A stretch of DNA of 64,000 nt. It comes from Leptospira fletcheri (GTDB taxonomy: Bacteria > Spirochaetota > Leptospiria > Leptospirales > Leptospiraceae). The notes under the pieces are model-generated. The model was given only the letters and a program-made list of their open reading frames with translations. It made no database searches and was not told the DNA's origin. The stretch spans positions 1,240,001 to 1,304,000 of the forward strand of contig NZ_RQET01000004.1 in assembly GCF_004769195.1 (NCBI RefSeq). The letters are read 5' to 3'. The position numbers and the translations under genes are program-made. Below, one piece after another: positions 55,387 through 64,000 of the stretch. How positions within the stretch are numbered: position 1 is the stretch's first letter; each line of letters begins with the position of its first letter.

Positions 55387-57498
55387 TTGAAACGAATCAT
55401 CGAATTCAGTCGCCTTTCGGCGATTCGATTCTTTTTCTTCCTGTCCATTCTCGGACCGTTCCTTTTTTTTGCCTCTGCCTGTTCCCGGCAAACCGAGGAA
55501 AGGCCGAAGGTCTCGAACGGAATTCTAGATCTTAGAGATTGGGATTTTCAACGACATCCGCTTCTGGATCTTACCGGAGATTGGGAGTATTATCCTGACA
55601 GATTGGCTTCCGATGGAAATGCGGAAGAAAAAAAATCCCTCTTTGCGGTTCCGGGCGTTTGGATGGGCTCGGGTTACGCTACGATGAAACTCGAAATCCT
55701 TCTTCCGAAGAACACTCCGAGTCTCGCGTTTTATTCCAAGGGTCAGGCAACAGCATTCGATCTTTACGTGAACGGAACTAAGGTTCTGAAGTCAGGAATC
55801 GTAGGCAGGGATCCGGCTTCCAGCGTTCCCGAGAGCAGGAGCTCGTTCGGCGAATGGAATTCCTTGGGAGTTTCGACCGCGAAAGTAACATTAGAAATTT
55901 CTAATTTTCATCATAGATTCGGAGGTCTTTGGTACGGGATCCGGTTCGGCGAATCCTCCGCGTTAAGAGAAGAAGTGACCAGGTTCCGGGACATGGATTG
56001 GTTTTTGGGAGGCATTTTCTTTTTGACCTTCCTGTACCATATCGGATTGTTTTTGATTCGGAGGCAGGACCTTTCTCCTTTGCCTTTCGGGCTGTTTTGC
56101 TTCACTCTATTCGTTAGGATTTTGGTGACCGAGGATAAGATTCTGCTCTCTTATTTTCCATCCTTCGGTTATCTGACTTCGATGAGATTGGAATATCTCA
56201 CGTTCTATCTCTCTCTTCCTTTAGGTCTTCATTATCTCAGAAGCATTTATCCCGATCTTTTCCCCCGGGTTTGGATGGGAAGTTTTTACGGTCTCGGTCT
56301 GGTTTTTTCGATCGGTGCATTTCTGCCTTTTCCGGAGGCATCGAAGGCGATTCCGTATTACCAGGCATCCATGTTTGCGTCCATCATTCTCGTCGTTTAC
56401 GTTCTGGGATTGGCCGTTTGGAAGCGCAAACCGTACGCGATCCCTCTGATGGTCGGCTATTCGATCCTTTCCACGGCGGGGGTGATCGAAGTGCTTTCCG
56501 CCCACCAAATCCTCAAAACCCGTTCCTTTTTGCCCTTAGGGTTGCTCGTGCTGGTGATGATAGAGACCTTCGTTCTCTCTTTTCGTTACGGGGATTTGTA
56601 TCGCGAAAAGGAAGCGTTGGCGGAAGAGTTGCGTCGGATCAATTCCACTTATAGCAGTTTCGTTCCGCGCAAGTTTTTAGGTCTACTCGACAAACGTAGC
56701 TTTGCGGAGTTGAAGCCGGGCGATCAGGTAAGGCGGGAAGTGACCATTCTATTTTCCGATATCCGATCCTTTACGGAAATTTCCGAAAGCATGAATGCGG
56801 AGGAAAATTTCGAGTTTCTGAATACGTATCTAGGCAGAATGGAACCCGTCATTCGGACCAACCGCGGCTTTGTGGAGAAATATTTCGGAGACGGGATTAT
56901 GGCCCTATTTTCGGAATCTCCGGATGATGCGGTGCTCGCGGCGATTCAGATGCAAAAAGAAATCCTCGTATACAATCGTCAAAGATTGGCGGAAGGCCGT
57001 CGCCCCATTCGGGTCGGAATCGGAATCCATACCGGATCATCGATCTTGGGATTGATCGGAGCCGAGGGAAGAATGGATAGCACCGTTATTTCCGAGGCGG
57101 TTCATGTGACTGCGCGGTTGGAGGTCTTGACCAAATTTTACGGCACTGGAATCCTTTTGAGCCAAGACACCTATTCGAGTCTGAAGAACAGGGAACGATT
57201 TTTGAGTCGAAAACTGGATCGGATTCCGATCAAAGGAAAGAAAGAAGAGGTTTTTATCTACGAGATCGGAGATTATCTGAGCGAAGCGGAACAAGAGGCG
57301 TTTCGGAATTCCAAGACGGTTTTTGAAAAAGGTGTCGATGCGTTTCTTTCCGGTCGATTTATGGATGCCGGCGAAACTTTTCGGGAGGCGCTCCGAGTGT
57401 ATCCCGGAGACAAGACCTCCCTTTTGTATTTAAAGAGGTGCACGGAGCAAATGCCGGTCGTCGGCGGCAGGCACAATCCGGATTCCGATCCGATTTGA
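55387..57498 (+). CDS. 7TM adenylate/guanylate cyclase with DISM-like input
   Basis: 703 aa. Start is TTG 55387, nine bases after GAGGGG; no ATG precedes the signal peptide. The signal/lipobox-like FFASAC (Cys about 31) is followed by a jelly-roll/DISMED-like domain (about 40-195), seven membrane segments (about 210-400), a coiled coil and a class III cyclase domain (about 445-610) with metal Asp in ILFSDIRSFTEISES and GFVEKYFGDGIMALFSE, whose Lys supports ATP use. A C-terminal TPR-like helix pair follows. It is the second class III cyclase in the window and differs fully from the soluble one in its sensor part. Confidence 0.88.
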   Translation: MKRIIEFSRLSAIRFFFFLSILGPFLFFASACSRQTEERPKVSNGILDLRDWDFQRHPLLDLTGDWEYYPDRLASDGNAEEKKSLFAVPGVWMGSGYATMKLEILLPKNTPSLAFYSKGQATAFDLYVNGTKVLKSGIVGRDPASSVPESRSSFGEWNSLGVSTAKVTLEISNFHHRFGGLWYGIRFGESSALREEVTRFRDMDWFLGGIFFLTFLYHIGLFLIRRQDLSPLPFGLFCFTLFVRILVTEDKILLSYFPSFGYLTSMRLEYLTFYLSLPLGLHYLRSIYPDLFPRVWMGSFYGLGLVFSIGAFLPFPEASKAIPYYQASMFASIILVVYVLGLAVWKRKPYAIPLMVGYSILSTAGVIEVLSAHQILKTRSFLPLGLLVLVMIETFVLSFRYGDLYREKEALAEELRRINSTYSSFVPRKFLGLLDKRSFAELKPGDQVRREVTILFSDIRSFTEISESMNAEENFEFLNTYLGRMEPVIRTNRGFVEKYFGDGIMALFSESPDDAVLAAIQMQKEILVYNRQRLAEGRRPIRVGIGIHTGSSILGLIGAEGRMDSTVISEAVHVTARLEVLTKFYGTGILLSQDTYSSLKNRERFLSRKLDRIPIKGKKEEVFIYEIGDYLSEAEQEAFRNSKTVFEKGVDAFLSGRFMDAGETFREALRVYPGDKTSLLYLKRCTEQMPVVGGRHNPDSDPI

Positions 57499-57503
57499 GC
57501 CTT

Positions 57504-58865
57504 TTAATCCGCCGAGAGCAGGGAAGGTTCGTCCTCTTCTTCCTCGTCCGCAAAGCCCGAAAGCTTTTTTTTCGTCTCTTCCTTGGAGACGCCAGCGCCT
57601 AACTCCATGAGCTCTCCGGCTTTTTTCAGGATATTTCCTTTTCCGGATTTCAATTTCTTCATCGCATTTTCGTAATGTCCTTGCGTGACGCTTAAGGCAC
57701 CCCCCACTTTTTCCAGGTCCGTCACGAAATTTCCCAATTTTTCCAAAAGCAATCCGGATTGGCGGGCGATCTCTTTTGCGTTTCGGTCCTGGTCTTCTAG
57801 TCTCCAGATATTGGAAACCATTTTGAGGGAAATCATCAGGGAGGACGGAGTAACGATGAGGACGTTTTGTTGGTACGCCTCCAAAGCTAGGGAAGGATCT
57901 TTTCGAAGAGCCCAAAACAAGGCCGGTTCACTGTAAAGAAACATGAGTACGAAATCCGGAGAGTTCAGACCTTCCAGATATTGGTAGTTTTTCCTGGCAA
58001 GATCCTTGGCGTGTTTTCGGAGCGCACCAGCGTGCTGTTCCAAATAGATTTCCTTTTCGGTCTCCTCGGTCGCTCCGTAAAACGAGACGTAAGAGTTTAA
58101 GGAGACCTTGGAATCCACCACCACGCAACGGTTACCCGGCAATCGTACGATCACGTCGGGTCGTTTGCCTCCTTCTTCGTCTTTAAAGCTGGCCTGACGA
58201 AAAAATTCCTCTCCTTCTCTCAGGCCGCTTCGTTCCAAGATTCCTTCGAGAATTTCCTCTCCCCAGTCTCCTTGGGCTTTTTTGTCTCCTCGAAGAGCCT
58301 CCGCTAGATTTTTGGCTTCCGTTTGAAGGCTTTCGTTCGACTTGGTCAGAGAGGAAATATGCTCCTTCAGAGTGGCGGTGCTGATCTTCGTCTCCTGTGC
58401 CGAGACTTCCACTTTCTTTCCGAAGCTCTCTATGTTTTCCTTCAATGGCTTTAGTAGGTCCCCCAGCTTTTCCTGGGTTTGGAGATTGAATTTTTGGGAA
58501 TTATCCAAGAGAGCCTGATTGGCCAGGTTTTTGAATTCCTCCTTTAACTTGGAGGTCAGTTCTTCGAATTCCTTTTTTTGGTTCTCCAATCTTTCCTTTA
58601 ACAGATCGGATTCCTTTTTCATGGCTTGCCAAGCTCCGATCGCTTGCGTGTTCTTTTCGGAAACGGTTTTGAGGTCCGATTCCAACTGGGTCGTCCTCTC
58701 TTTGGAGCGCAGTTCCGTCGCTCTCAATGCAGCGACTTCCATCTTTAATTTTTCGTGCTCGGACGGGGAGATTCCGGATTCCGAACCGTACAATCTCTTT
58801 GCTAGGAAAAATGCCAGAGAGAATCCGACTAGGATTCCCACTAATAATGTGATCGAGTATTCCAT
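57504..58865 (-). CDS. rmuC: DNA recombination protein RmuC
   Basis: 453 aa. N-terminal membrane anchor (ITLLVGILVGFSLAFFLA), long coiled coil (about 35-200) and an RmuC nuclease-like core with GDWGEEILEGILERSG, RPDVIVRLPGNRCVVVDSKVSLNSYV (PD-(D/E)xK-like) and APLTPSSLM-like VTPSSLMISLKMV. RmuC limits inversions at short inverted repeats. ATG 58865 has AGGAGG upstream and opens the anchor; a longer in-frame start (58928) does not. Convergent with the cyclase. Confidence 0.93.
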   Translation of the reverse strand: MEYSITLLVGILVGFSLAFFLAKRLYGSESGISPSEHEKLKMEVAALRATELRSKERTTQLESDLKTVSEKNTQAIGAWQAMKKESDLLKERLENQKKEFEELTSKLKEEFKNLANQALLDNSQKFNLQTQEKLGDLLKPLKENIESFGKKVEVSAQETKISTATLKEHISSLTKSNESLQTEAKNLAEALRGDKKAQGDWGEEILEGILERSGLREGEEFFRQASFKDEEGGKRPDVIVRLPGNRCVVVDSKVSLNSYVSFYGATEETEKEIYLEQHAGALRKHAKDLARKNYQYLEGLNSPDFVLMFLYSEPALFWALRKDPSLALEAYQQNVLIVTPSSLMISLKMVSNIWRLEDQDRNAKEIARQSGLLLEKLGNFVTDLEKVGGALSVTQGHYENAMKKLKSGKGNILKKAGELMELGAGVSKEETKKKLSGFADEEEEDEPSLLSAD

Positions 58866-59144
58866 ATATCCTCCTTTCTGGATCCATCGCGATTTCGGGA
58901 AATCCATTTCCCGAGACTGGCTTTCCATTGTAAGGATTCTCCGGACAAATTTCCGGTCTTAGGGATCTTTTTGTTCCCTTTCCCGATTTTTAGGCCGGCG
59001 CCGTACTTTTGGGCGTCAGACCGGGAAGAATCTATGATACGGAAAATGAGATGCAGGTTCTTCCGAAAAGGGAAACTCTTTTTTCGACTTGCCACCGAAC
59101 CGGAAGGACAAAACCTATTTTTTGGAACTGTTCCGACCTAAGAT

Positions 59145-60194
59145 ATGATAAAGAAACCGTTGCATAACATATACAGTAAGGAGATCTTACGGCAAAAGTT
59201 GGAAAACGAGTCCGTTTCGAGACGCACTCTTTCCTTTTACAGGTATGTTATCATTTCCGATCCGAAAACGATGCGGGATCGATTGTATTCCGATTGGGAA
59301 GAACTCGGAGTATTGGGACGCATTTATATCGCGAGGGAAGGAATCAACGCTCAGCTTTCCGTTCCGGAGCCGAATTTCGCCGCTTTGCGGGAATACTTGG
59401 ATCGCACGACGGAATTCCAGGACGTACCGTTTAAAATCGCGGTAGAAGACGACGGTCGTTCTTTTTTGAAATTAGAGATCAAAGTGCGGGAAAAAATCGT
59501 CGCAGATGGTCTGGACGACGGAAGTTTCGACGTTACCGATGTGGGAGTCCATTTGTCCGCGGAGGAATTCAACCGTAAGCTGGAATCTCCCGGCTCACTC
59601 GTAGTGGACGTACGAAACCATTACGAATCCGAGATCGGCCATTTCGAAGGGGCCTTACTTCCTCAGGCGGATACGTTCCGAGAGGAGCTTCCGATGATCC
59701 TGGATCTCCTAAAAGACCAAAAGGATAAGGAAATTTTAATGTATTGTACCGGAGGAATCCGTTGCGAAAAGGCTTCCGCTTATCTTCGGCACCACGGTTT
59801 TCGGAACGTATACCAGTTGCACGGAGGGATCATCGAATACGCCGCCGAGATTCGTCGGAAAGGTCTGCCCTCCAGATTTAAAGGTAAGAACTTCGTTTTT
59901 GACGGTAGGCTGCAGGAAACGATCGGACAGGAAATCCTCAGCGAATGCCACCAGTGCGGAAATTCCTCCTCACATCACATCAATTGCGCCAATCCCGCCT
60001 GTCATGTTTTGTTTATCCAATGCGAGAGCTGTGCGGAAAAATTCGATCATTGTTGTTCGGAAGAATGTAAGGAAATTCACTCACTTCCTCCAGCCGAGCA
60101 AAGAAAGTTGAGAAAAGGGAAATCGGCATCGAATCAGCATTTTTCGAAGTCCCGGATCCGTCCCAAAGTCTTCGAATTGCACCGAAAGAATTGA
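59145..60194 (+). CDS. trhO: tRNA uridine-34 hydroxylase, rhodanese family
   Basis: 349 aa. YceA/TrhO N-terminal alpha+beta domain ([27 protein letters not shown]), a rhodanese domain with active-site Cys in [13 protein letters not shown] (about 205) and a C-terminal Cys-rich segment ([26 protein letters not shown]) likely to bind metal. TrhO forms 5-hydroxyuridine at tRNA position 34 using oxygen. No strong SD before ATG 59145. Confidence 0.93.
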   Translation: MIKKPLHNIYSKEILRQKLENESVSRRTLSFYRYVIISDPKTMRDRLYSDWEELGVLGRIYIAREGINAQLSVPEPNFAALREYLDRTTEFQDVPFKIAVEDDGRSFLKLEIKVREKIVADGLDDGSFDVTDVGVHLSAEEFNRKLESPGSLVVDVRNHYESEIGHFEGALLPQADTFREELPMILDLLKDQKDKEILMYCTGGIRCEKASAYLRHHGFRNVYQLHGGIIEYAAEIRRKGLPSRFKGKNFVFDGRLQETIGQEILSECHQCGNSSSHHINCANPACHVLFIQCESCAEKFDHCCSEECKEIHSLPPAEQRKLRKGKSASNQHFSKSRIRPKVFELHRKN

Positions 60195-60271
60195 CGGTTC
60201 TCCGCTTTTCGGCGGCAGAATAGTTTAAATTTGAATTATTTTTCCTTTCCCAAAGTCTAAATCTATACAAT

Positions 60272-61168
60272 ATGAGCTTTGACGAACGGTGGCCGAAAGC
60301 CGGCATTTCCAGGAAAAGTTTCCTTTGGGGAGCGACGGGATTCGCTTTCGCGGCGGCAGGTTTGGGAAAGTTTCTGTATCGGAGGAAAGAGGAGAATATG
60401 GATCGGCTCCCGGTTTTTTTTGTCGGTCATGGAAGTCCGATGAACGCCATCGGAGAAAACGAATTCACCCGGGGTTGGGCAGAAAGCATGAAGGGTCTGC
60501 CTCATCCGAAGGCGGTGCTTTGTATTTCCGCACATTGGGTCACCCGCGGGACCAGGATTACCGCCGTGGAATCTCCGAAGACCATACACGACTTTTACGG
60601 TTTTCCCCAGGAATTATTCGACGTTCAATATCCTGCTCCGGGAGATCCGGAATTGGCCGGTTCGATTTCCAAGTCCGTTTCTTTCCAACAGATCGAACCG
60701 GACTATGAATGGGGGCTGGATCACGGAACTTGGAGTGTGCTCAGGCACATGATTCCGAAGGCGAACATTCCGGTTCTACAACTCAGTTTAGACGGGACGA
60801 AACCTGCGGCTTGGCATTACGAATTCGCAAAGGAACTTTCCCACTTGCGGCAGCAAGGGGTATTGATTCTAGCGAGCGGAGATTTGGTGCACAATCTCAG
60901 GCTGTACGACTGGAGAAACGAGGAGAAGGTCCCGGATTGGGCGAAGGAAGCGAACGAAACGTTCAAGTCCCTGATCCTAAAACGGGATGCCAAGGCTTTG
61001 TCCGAGTATCAAAACCTCGGAACTTCCGCTCAACTTGCGGTACCGACACCGGAACATTACGTTCCTATGTTGTATTCCTTGGCTTTGGCGTCGGACGAAG
61101 AAGAGATTTCGTTTTACAACGACAAAATCCAAAGTTCCGTGTCCATGACCAGTATCAAGTTCGGGTGA
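60272..61168 (+). CDS. class III extradiol dioxygenase, YgiD/DODA type
   Basis: 298 aa if started at ATG 60272. Metal and acid/base histidines lie in FFVGHGSPMNAI, CISAHWVTRG, WGLDHGTWS and SGDLVHNL. The first 42 residues contain SRKSFLWGATGFAFAAAGLG, a Tat-like signal with RK in place of RR. ATG 60398 (MDRLPVFF), preceded by the strong SD AAGAGGAGAAT, would give a 256-aa cytosolic enzyme close to E. coli YgiD in length. Either or both starts may be used. Substrate in nature is unknown for most of the family. Its end overlaps the convergent DsbA-like gene by 14 bp. Confidence 0.88.
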   Translation: MSFDERWPKAGISRKSFLWGATGFAFAAAGLGKFLYRRKEENMDRLPVFFVGHGSPMNAIGENEFTRGWAESMKGLPHPKAVLCISAHWVTRGTRITAVESPKTIHDFYGFPQELFDVQYPAPGDPELAGSISKSVSFQQIEPDYEWGLDHGTWSVLRHMIPKANIPVLQLSLDGTKPAAWHYEFAKELSHLRQQGVLILASGDLVHNLRLYDWRNEEKVPDWAKEANETFKSLILKRDAKALSEYQNLGTSAQLAVPTPEHYVPMLYSLALASDEEEISFYNDKIQSSVSMTSIKFG

Positions 61169-61757
61169 GGAATTCGAGAGCGTCTTCCAGACGATCGTCT
61201 CCCCAGAAAAGCTCTCCACGTACGATAAAACTGGGAGCGCCGAAGATCCCCAGGGAACTTGCCGTTTCCGTATTCTCGCGCAAGGCGGATTTGTTTTCCT
61301 GGGATTCGGACTTTTCGAAGATGGTGTCCGGGTTTTGACCCAGCTCTTTCAGGATTTCAGACAGGGTTTCCGTTTCGCCTATATCTTTGTTTCGGGAAAA
61401 TTCCGCGATATATACTTTGCGGGTGAATTCGCGGACCCACTCGCTTCCGGAAAATGCGACAGCAATTCTCGCGGCCTTCAATCCGTTTTGTGGAAATTTG
61501 TCGGGTCGTTCAAAGGGTAGATCGTATTTTTCGCATCTTCTTTCCAGATCCTTCCACATGTATTTTCCTTTGGCGGGGAAAAGGTTGAAGGGGGAGTCCT
61601 CCATTCCTTGCTCTTTGAAGATCGGACCTAACAGGAAGGGTTTCCAATTCGCACGAATCCCTTTTTGCGCGCAGAGTTGTTCGATTCTTCCCGCACTCAG
61701 ATAGGAATAGGTACTCGCGAATTCGAACCAAAAGTCGATCTTATAATTTGCGCTCAT
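61155..61757 (-). CDS. 2-hydroxychromene-2-carboxylate isomerase-like DsbA-family protein
   Basis: 200 aa, kappa-GST/DsbA-like thioredoxin fold with a helical insertion. The N-terminal DFWFEFASTYSYLSAGRI has the Ser used by HCCA isomerases in place of the DsbA CxxC; C-terminal GIFGAPSFIVRGELFWGDDRL is family-typical. HCCA isomerases act in naphthalene degradation with glutathione, but many homologues have other roles. It is 14 bp downstream of the oxidoreductase gene at 61772, probably co-transcribed with it. Confidence 0.88.
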   Translation of the reverse strand: MSANYKIDFWFEFASTYSYLSAGRIEQLCAQKGIRANWKPFLLGPIFKEQGMEDSPFNLFPAKGKYMWKDLERRCEKYDLPFERPDKFPQNGLKAARIAVAFSGSEWVREFTRKVYIAEFSRNKDIGETETLSEILKELGQNPDTIFEKSESQENKSALRENTETASSLGIFGAPSFIVRGELFWGDDRLEDALEFLTRT

Positions 61758-61771
61758 CGGTTCCTCCGGTA

Positions 61772-62785
61772 TCAGATTTCGATTACGACTTTGCCGAAAT
61801 GTTTTCCGTCCCTTAAATATTCCAACGCTTTCGGGAATTCGGAGTACGGAAAAATCCGATCGATCACGGGTCTCATGAGGTTCCGAGAAATCGCAAGATT
61901 CATTCTTTCGAAGTCCGATCTACTTCCCACGATCACTCCCTGGATTCTGATTCCCTGCATTAGAATGGGAAAGAGAGAAAGGTTTGCTTCTCCTCCTCCG
62001 GCGACCACCCCGATTAGGGCGACGATTCCTCCTGGTTTTACGGACTGGATGGACTTGGAAAGTGTTCCGGCTCCTCCGACCTCGATGACCAAATCGGCTC
62101 CCTTCATGTCCGTTTTCTTCCGGATTTCCCGATCCCAATTCGTCTTTGCAGTGTAATTGATCCCTTCGTCCGCTCCGAGCGATTTTGCCTTTTCCAGTTT
62201 CTGGTCGCTGGAGGAGGTGACGATCGTTTTGCAACCTAACATTTTAGCGAATTGTAATGCAAAAAGGGATACCCCGCCGGTTCCCAACGCTACCACCGTC
62301 ATTCCGGGTTCTAGTTCGCCGAACGTGACAACCGCATTGTAGGCGGTGAGTCCCGCGCAAGGGAGAGTGGAAGCTTCCGCATAGGAAAGGTGTTCCGGAA
62401 AAGAGATCACGCCTTTTTCCGGAAAAACTCGATACTCGGAAATCATCCCGTCCAGCGGCCCTCCTAGAGTTTCCCGTATGTTGTCCAATCGCGGAGCTCC
62501 GGCGAGCCACCCCTGGGAAAAGATTCCGCATACCCTGTCTCCGACTTTGACGTTCTTCACATCCGGTCCGAGTTCCACGACTTCTCCCGCGCCGTCGGAA
62601 AGAGGGACTAAAGGAAGTTTTTGTCGGGGATTGTACTGTCCGGTAATCATCAAAAAATCCCTATAATTCAGGGAGCAGGCCTTGATTTTTACCAGCACTT
62701 CTCCCGGACCGGGTTTAGGATTGGGACGAGTGACAGAACTCAGATTTTCTATTCCGAAATTGTTGCGGACTTCGAACGCTTTCAT
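61772..62785 (-). CDS. zinc-independent alcohol dehydrogenase/quinone oxidoreductase (MDR)
   Basis: 337 aa medium-chain dehydrogenase. NADP-binding loop [40 protein letters not shown], and the quinone-oxidoreductase-type [12 protein letters not shown] region; the structural and catalytic zinc cysteines of true alcohol dehydrogenases are missing. Likely NADPH-dependent reduction of an enone or quinone. First gene of a pair with the HCCA-isomerase-like protein. Confidence 0.92.
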   Translation of the reverse strand: MKAFEVRNNFGIENLSSVTRPNPKPGPGEVLVKIKACSLNYRDFLMITGQYNPRQKLPLVPLSDGAGEVVELGPDVKNVKVGDRVCGIFSQGWLAGAPRLDNIRETLGGPLDGMISEYRVFPEKGVISFPEHLSYAEASTLPCAGLTAYNAVVTFGELEPGMTVVALGTGGVSLFALQFAKMLGCKTIVTSSSDQKLEKAKSLGADEGINYTAKTNWDREIRKKTDMKGADLVIEVGGAGTLSKSIQSVKPGGIVALIGVVAGGGEANLSLFPILMQGIRIQGVIVGSRSDFERMNLAISRNLMRPVIDRIFPYSEFPKALEYLRDGKHFGKVVIEI

Positions 62786-62937
62786 GGTGTTTTTCCAGGA
62801 GGAATCCTTGGAGAAAAACGGGAGATCGTCCAGCCTAAAAATGGAGGAGGACTAGACGTGGAAAGGGAAACTAATTTTGTTTTGCCACTAAAGCGATCGG
62901 TTTTAAGGTAGATGGAGAAACTCCCTGAGGATTCTGC

Positions 62938-63336
62938 ATGCCAAGTTTGGAAGAAACCCAAGAAGAAATCGTAAAGGAATTTTCCGAATGCTCGGATTGG
63001 GAGGAAAGATACGGACTCCTGATCGAGATCGGGGATACTCTCCCTTCTTTTCCCGAAGGCAAAAAAAGCGAGGACTTGCTCGTTCCTGGCTGTCAATCTA
63101 GAGTTTGGGTTTTACCGGAAGAAAGAGAGGGAAAACTTTTTTTTTCGGCGGACAGCGATTCCGCGATCACTAAAGGGATGATCGCTCTTCTTCTACGGGT
63201 ATTTTCCGGTCGCACCCGGGACGAAATTCGGAGCGCCTCCTTGGATTTCTTAAAGGAGATCGGACTGGACAAGCATTTGTCCATGAGCCGTCGTAACGGC
63301 TTGTATTCCATGGTCAACCGGATCAAAAGTCTATAA
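62938..63336 (+). CDS. SufE-family cysteine desulfurase sulfur acceptor
   Basis: 132 aa. The active-site cysteine is in [12 protein letters not shown] (about 52), and SRTRDEI-like and [23 protein letters not shown] are conserved. SufE takes sulfur from SufS or CsdA for Fe-S cluster assembly; no suf genes adjoin it, so it may be SufE or the related CsdE. Confidence 0.93.
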   Translation: MPSLEETQEEIVKEFSECSDWEERYGLLIEIGDTLPSFPEGKKSEDLLVPGCQSRVWVLPEEREGKLFFSADSDSAITKGMIALLLRVFSGRTRDEIRSASLDFLKEIGLDKHLSMSRRNGLYSMVNRIKSL

Positions 63337-63369
63337 TAAAATCTGCATATTTATCGGAAGGAGAAATCC

Positions 63370-64000
63370 ATGAAAACGTCGCCGCGGGAATTTTCAAGCA
63401 AGGGCACCGTCTGTAGAGGGACATTATATCTTCCTAACGAACTGAAGCCGCCCGTCATCGTGATGGGTCATGGTATAGGCGCCGAAAGGAGATTTAGACT
63501 CCCGGATTATGCGGAGCGTTTTTGCAAGGCGGGCTTTGCCGTTTTTCTTTTCGACTACAGAAACCTGGGTGAAAGCGACGGACTTCCCCGAAATTTGATC
63601 CATCCGAAGAGGCATGTGGAGGATTTTCTGGAAGCGATCCGATTCGTAAAATCCCTGCCCGAGGTAAAAGGGGAACAATTTGGGATCTGGGGGACTTCCT
63701 TCGGAGGAGGGCATGTTCTTGTGACAGCCGCCAAGAGTCCGGACGTAAAAGCGGTGGTTTCCCAAGTTCCGTTCGTGGACGGAATTTCCACCACGAATTC
63801 CTTTCCGCTTCTTTATCAACTACAGGGTTTCCTACACGGATTGAAGGATCTGGTTCGGATTCCGTTCGGAGCAAAACCTCATACGGTTCCGATCGTCGCA
63901 AGGCCGGGGAGTTTCGCGTTGATGAACACTCCGGATTCGTACGACGGTTATACGAAGTTGATTCCTGAAGGATCGGAATGGACGAACGAAGCTCCTGCCA
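63370..64000 (+). CDS. alpha/beta hydrolase, 3' end beyond window
   Basis: 210 residues visible; frame open at base 64000. N-terminal strand CRGTLYLP, oxyanion loop VMGHGIGAERRF, FDYRNLGESDG and nucleophile elbow GTSFGGG with the Ser near 111, typical of dienelactone-hydrolase/YcjY-like serine hydrolases. The Asp and His are past the cut. ATG 63370 follows GGAGAAATCC, a good SD. Starts 33 bp after sufE, possibly co-transcribed. Substrate unknown. Confidence 0.88.
   Translation, partial: MKTSPREFSSKGTVCRGTLYLPNELKPPVIVMGHGIGAERRFRLPDYAERFCKAGFAVFLFDYRNLGESDGLPRNLIHPKRHVEDFLEAIRFVKSLPEVKGEQFGIWGTSFGGGHVLVTAAKSPDVKAVVSQVPFVDGISTTNSFPLLYQLQGFLHGLKDLVRIPFGAKPHTVPIVARPGSFALMNTPDSYDGYTKLIPEGSEWTNEAPA

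Noticed and set aside
61155..61168. Aromatic-degradation operon from the YgiD-type dioxygenase and HCCA-isomerase-like genes
   Set aside because: The genes are convergent, not co-transcribed, and no other ring-cleavage pathway genes are present; adjacency is probably coincidental.

Overview
The window is a gene-dense stretch of a spirochaete chromosome, most likely from the family Leptospiraceae and probably the genus Leptospira. The evidence is an endostatin-like DUF1554 lipoprotein, relaxed spirochaetal lipoboxes, large kinase/ATPase and 7TM-DISM signalling proteins, and the overall gene repertoire. By eye the base composition is close to 50% GC, much higher than pathogenic L. interrogans. 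A higher-GC, non-classical Leptospira lineage would fit, but that is inference. I see no rRNA, tRNA, CRISPR array, transposase or prophage. Two genes are cut by the window edges: a kinase at the left and an alpha/beta hydrolase at the right.

Layout: 1-12.4 kb holds a giant Ser/Thr kinase-ATPase, then an acyl-metabolism neighbourhood: a FabH-like synthase, a fused CoA transferase, two hotdog proteins, an SDR and a FabF-like synthase, with a PP2C phosphatase among them and a zinc-ribbon class III cyclase after them. 12.5-21.4 kb holds a small Cys-rich lipoprotein, a tightly overlapping five-gene operon (minimal FtsX-like permease, ABC ATPase, ROK kinase, HIT protein, flippase-like membrane protein), a TPR protein with a nuclease-fold-like C-terminus, a lipoprotein, and a TolC/HlyD pair without its pump. 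21.4-26.8 kb is a molybdate module: modE diverges from an outer-membrane porin followed by modA, modB and modC, with a ModE-type palindrome between them. 26.8-34.6 kb is accessory: a DUF1554 lipoprotein, an acyl-CoA dehydrogenase behind a TetR-type palindrome, a Crp/Fnr regulator, a hydrolase lipoprotein, an ECF41 sigma factor with a partner flavoprotein and candidate promoter, and a peroxidase-like lipoprotein lacking one heme motif.

34.6-51.5 kb is mostly housekeeping: a TolC protein, a YyaL-type thioredoxin-domain protein, rsfS-lytR-yqeK-nadD-proA-proB-obgE, rpmA-prp-rplU preceded by a tandem repeat, a hybrid histidine kinase, pirin, typA and a DUF2059 protein. 51.5-64 kb holds a family I-type lipase, an SRPBCC-EVE-MarR operon, a lipoprotein, a second class III cyclase, rmuC, trhO, a YgiD-type dioxygenase, an HCCA-isomerase-like protein, a quinone-oxidoreductase-like enzyme, sufE and the partial hydrolase.

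The most notable points are: (i) a hotdog thioesterase fused to a 23S-rRNA-intervening-sequence-type four-helix bundle; (ii) an outer-membrane porin physically and regulatorily joined to modABC, suggesting a dedicated molybdate entry channel; (iii) modB apparently starting at AUU; (iv) a di-heme peroxidase homologue with its first heme motif destroyed and an SD-driven seven-codon leader ORF; (v) an ECF41 sigma with a recognisable target promoter; and (vi) Prp protease kept beside an L27 that has no extension for it to cleave.
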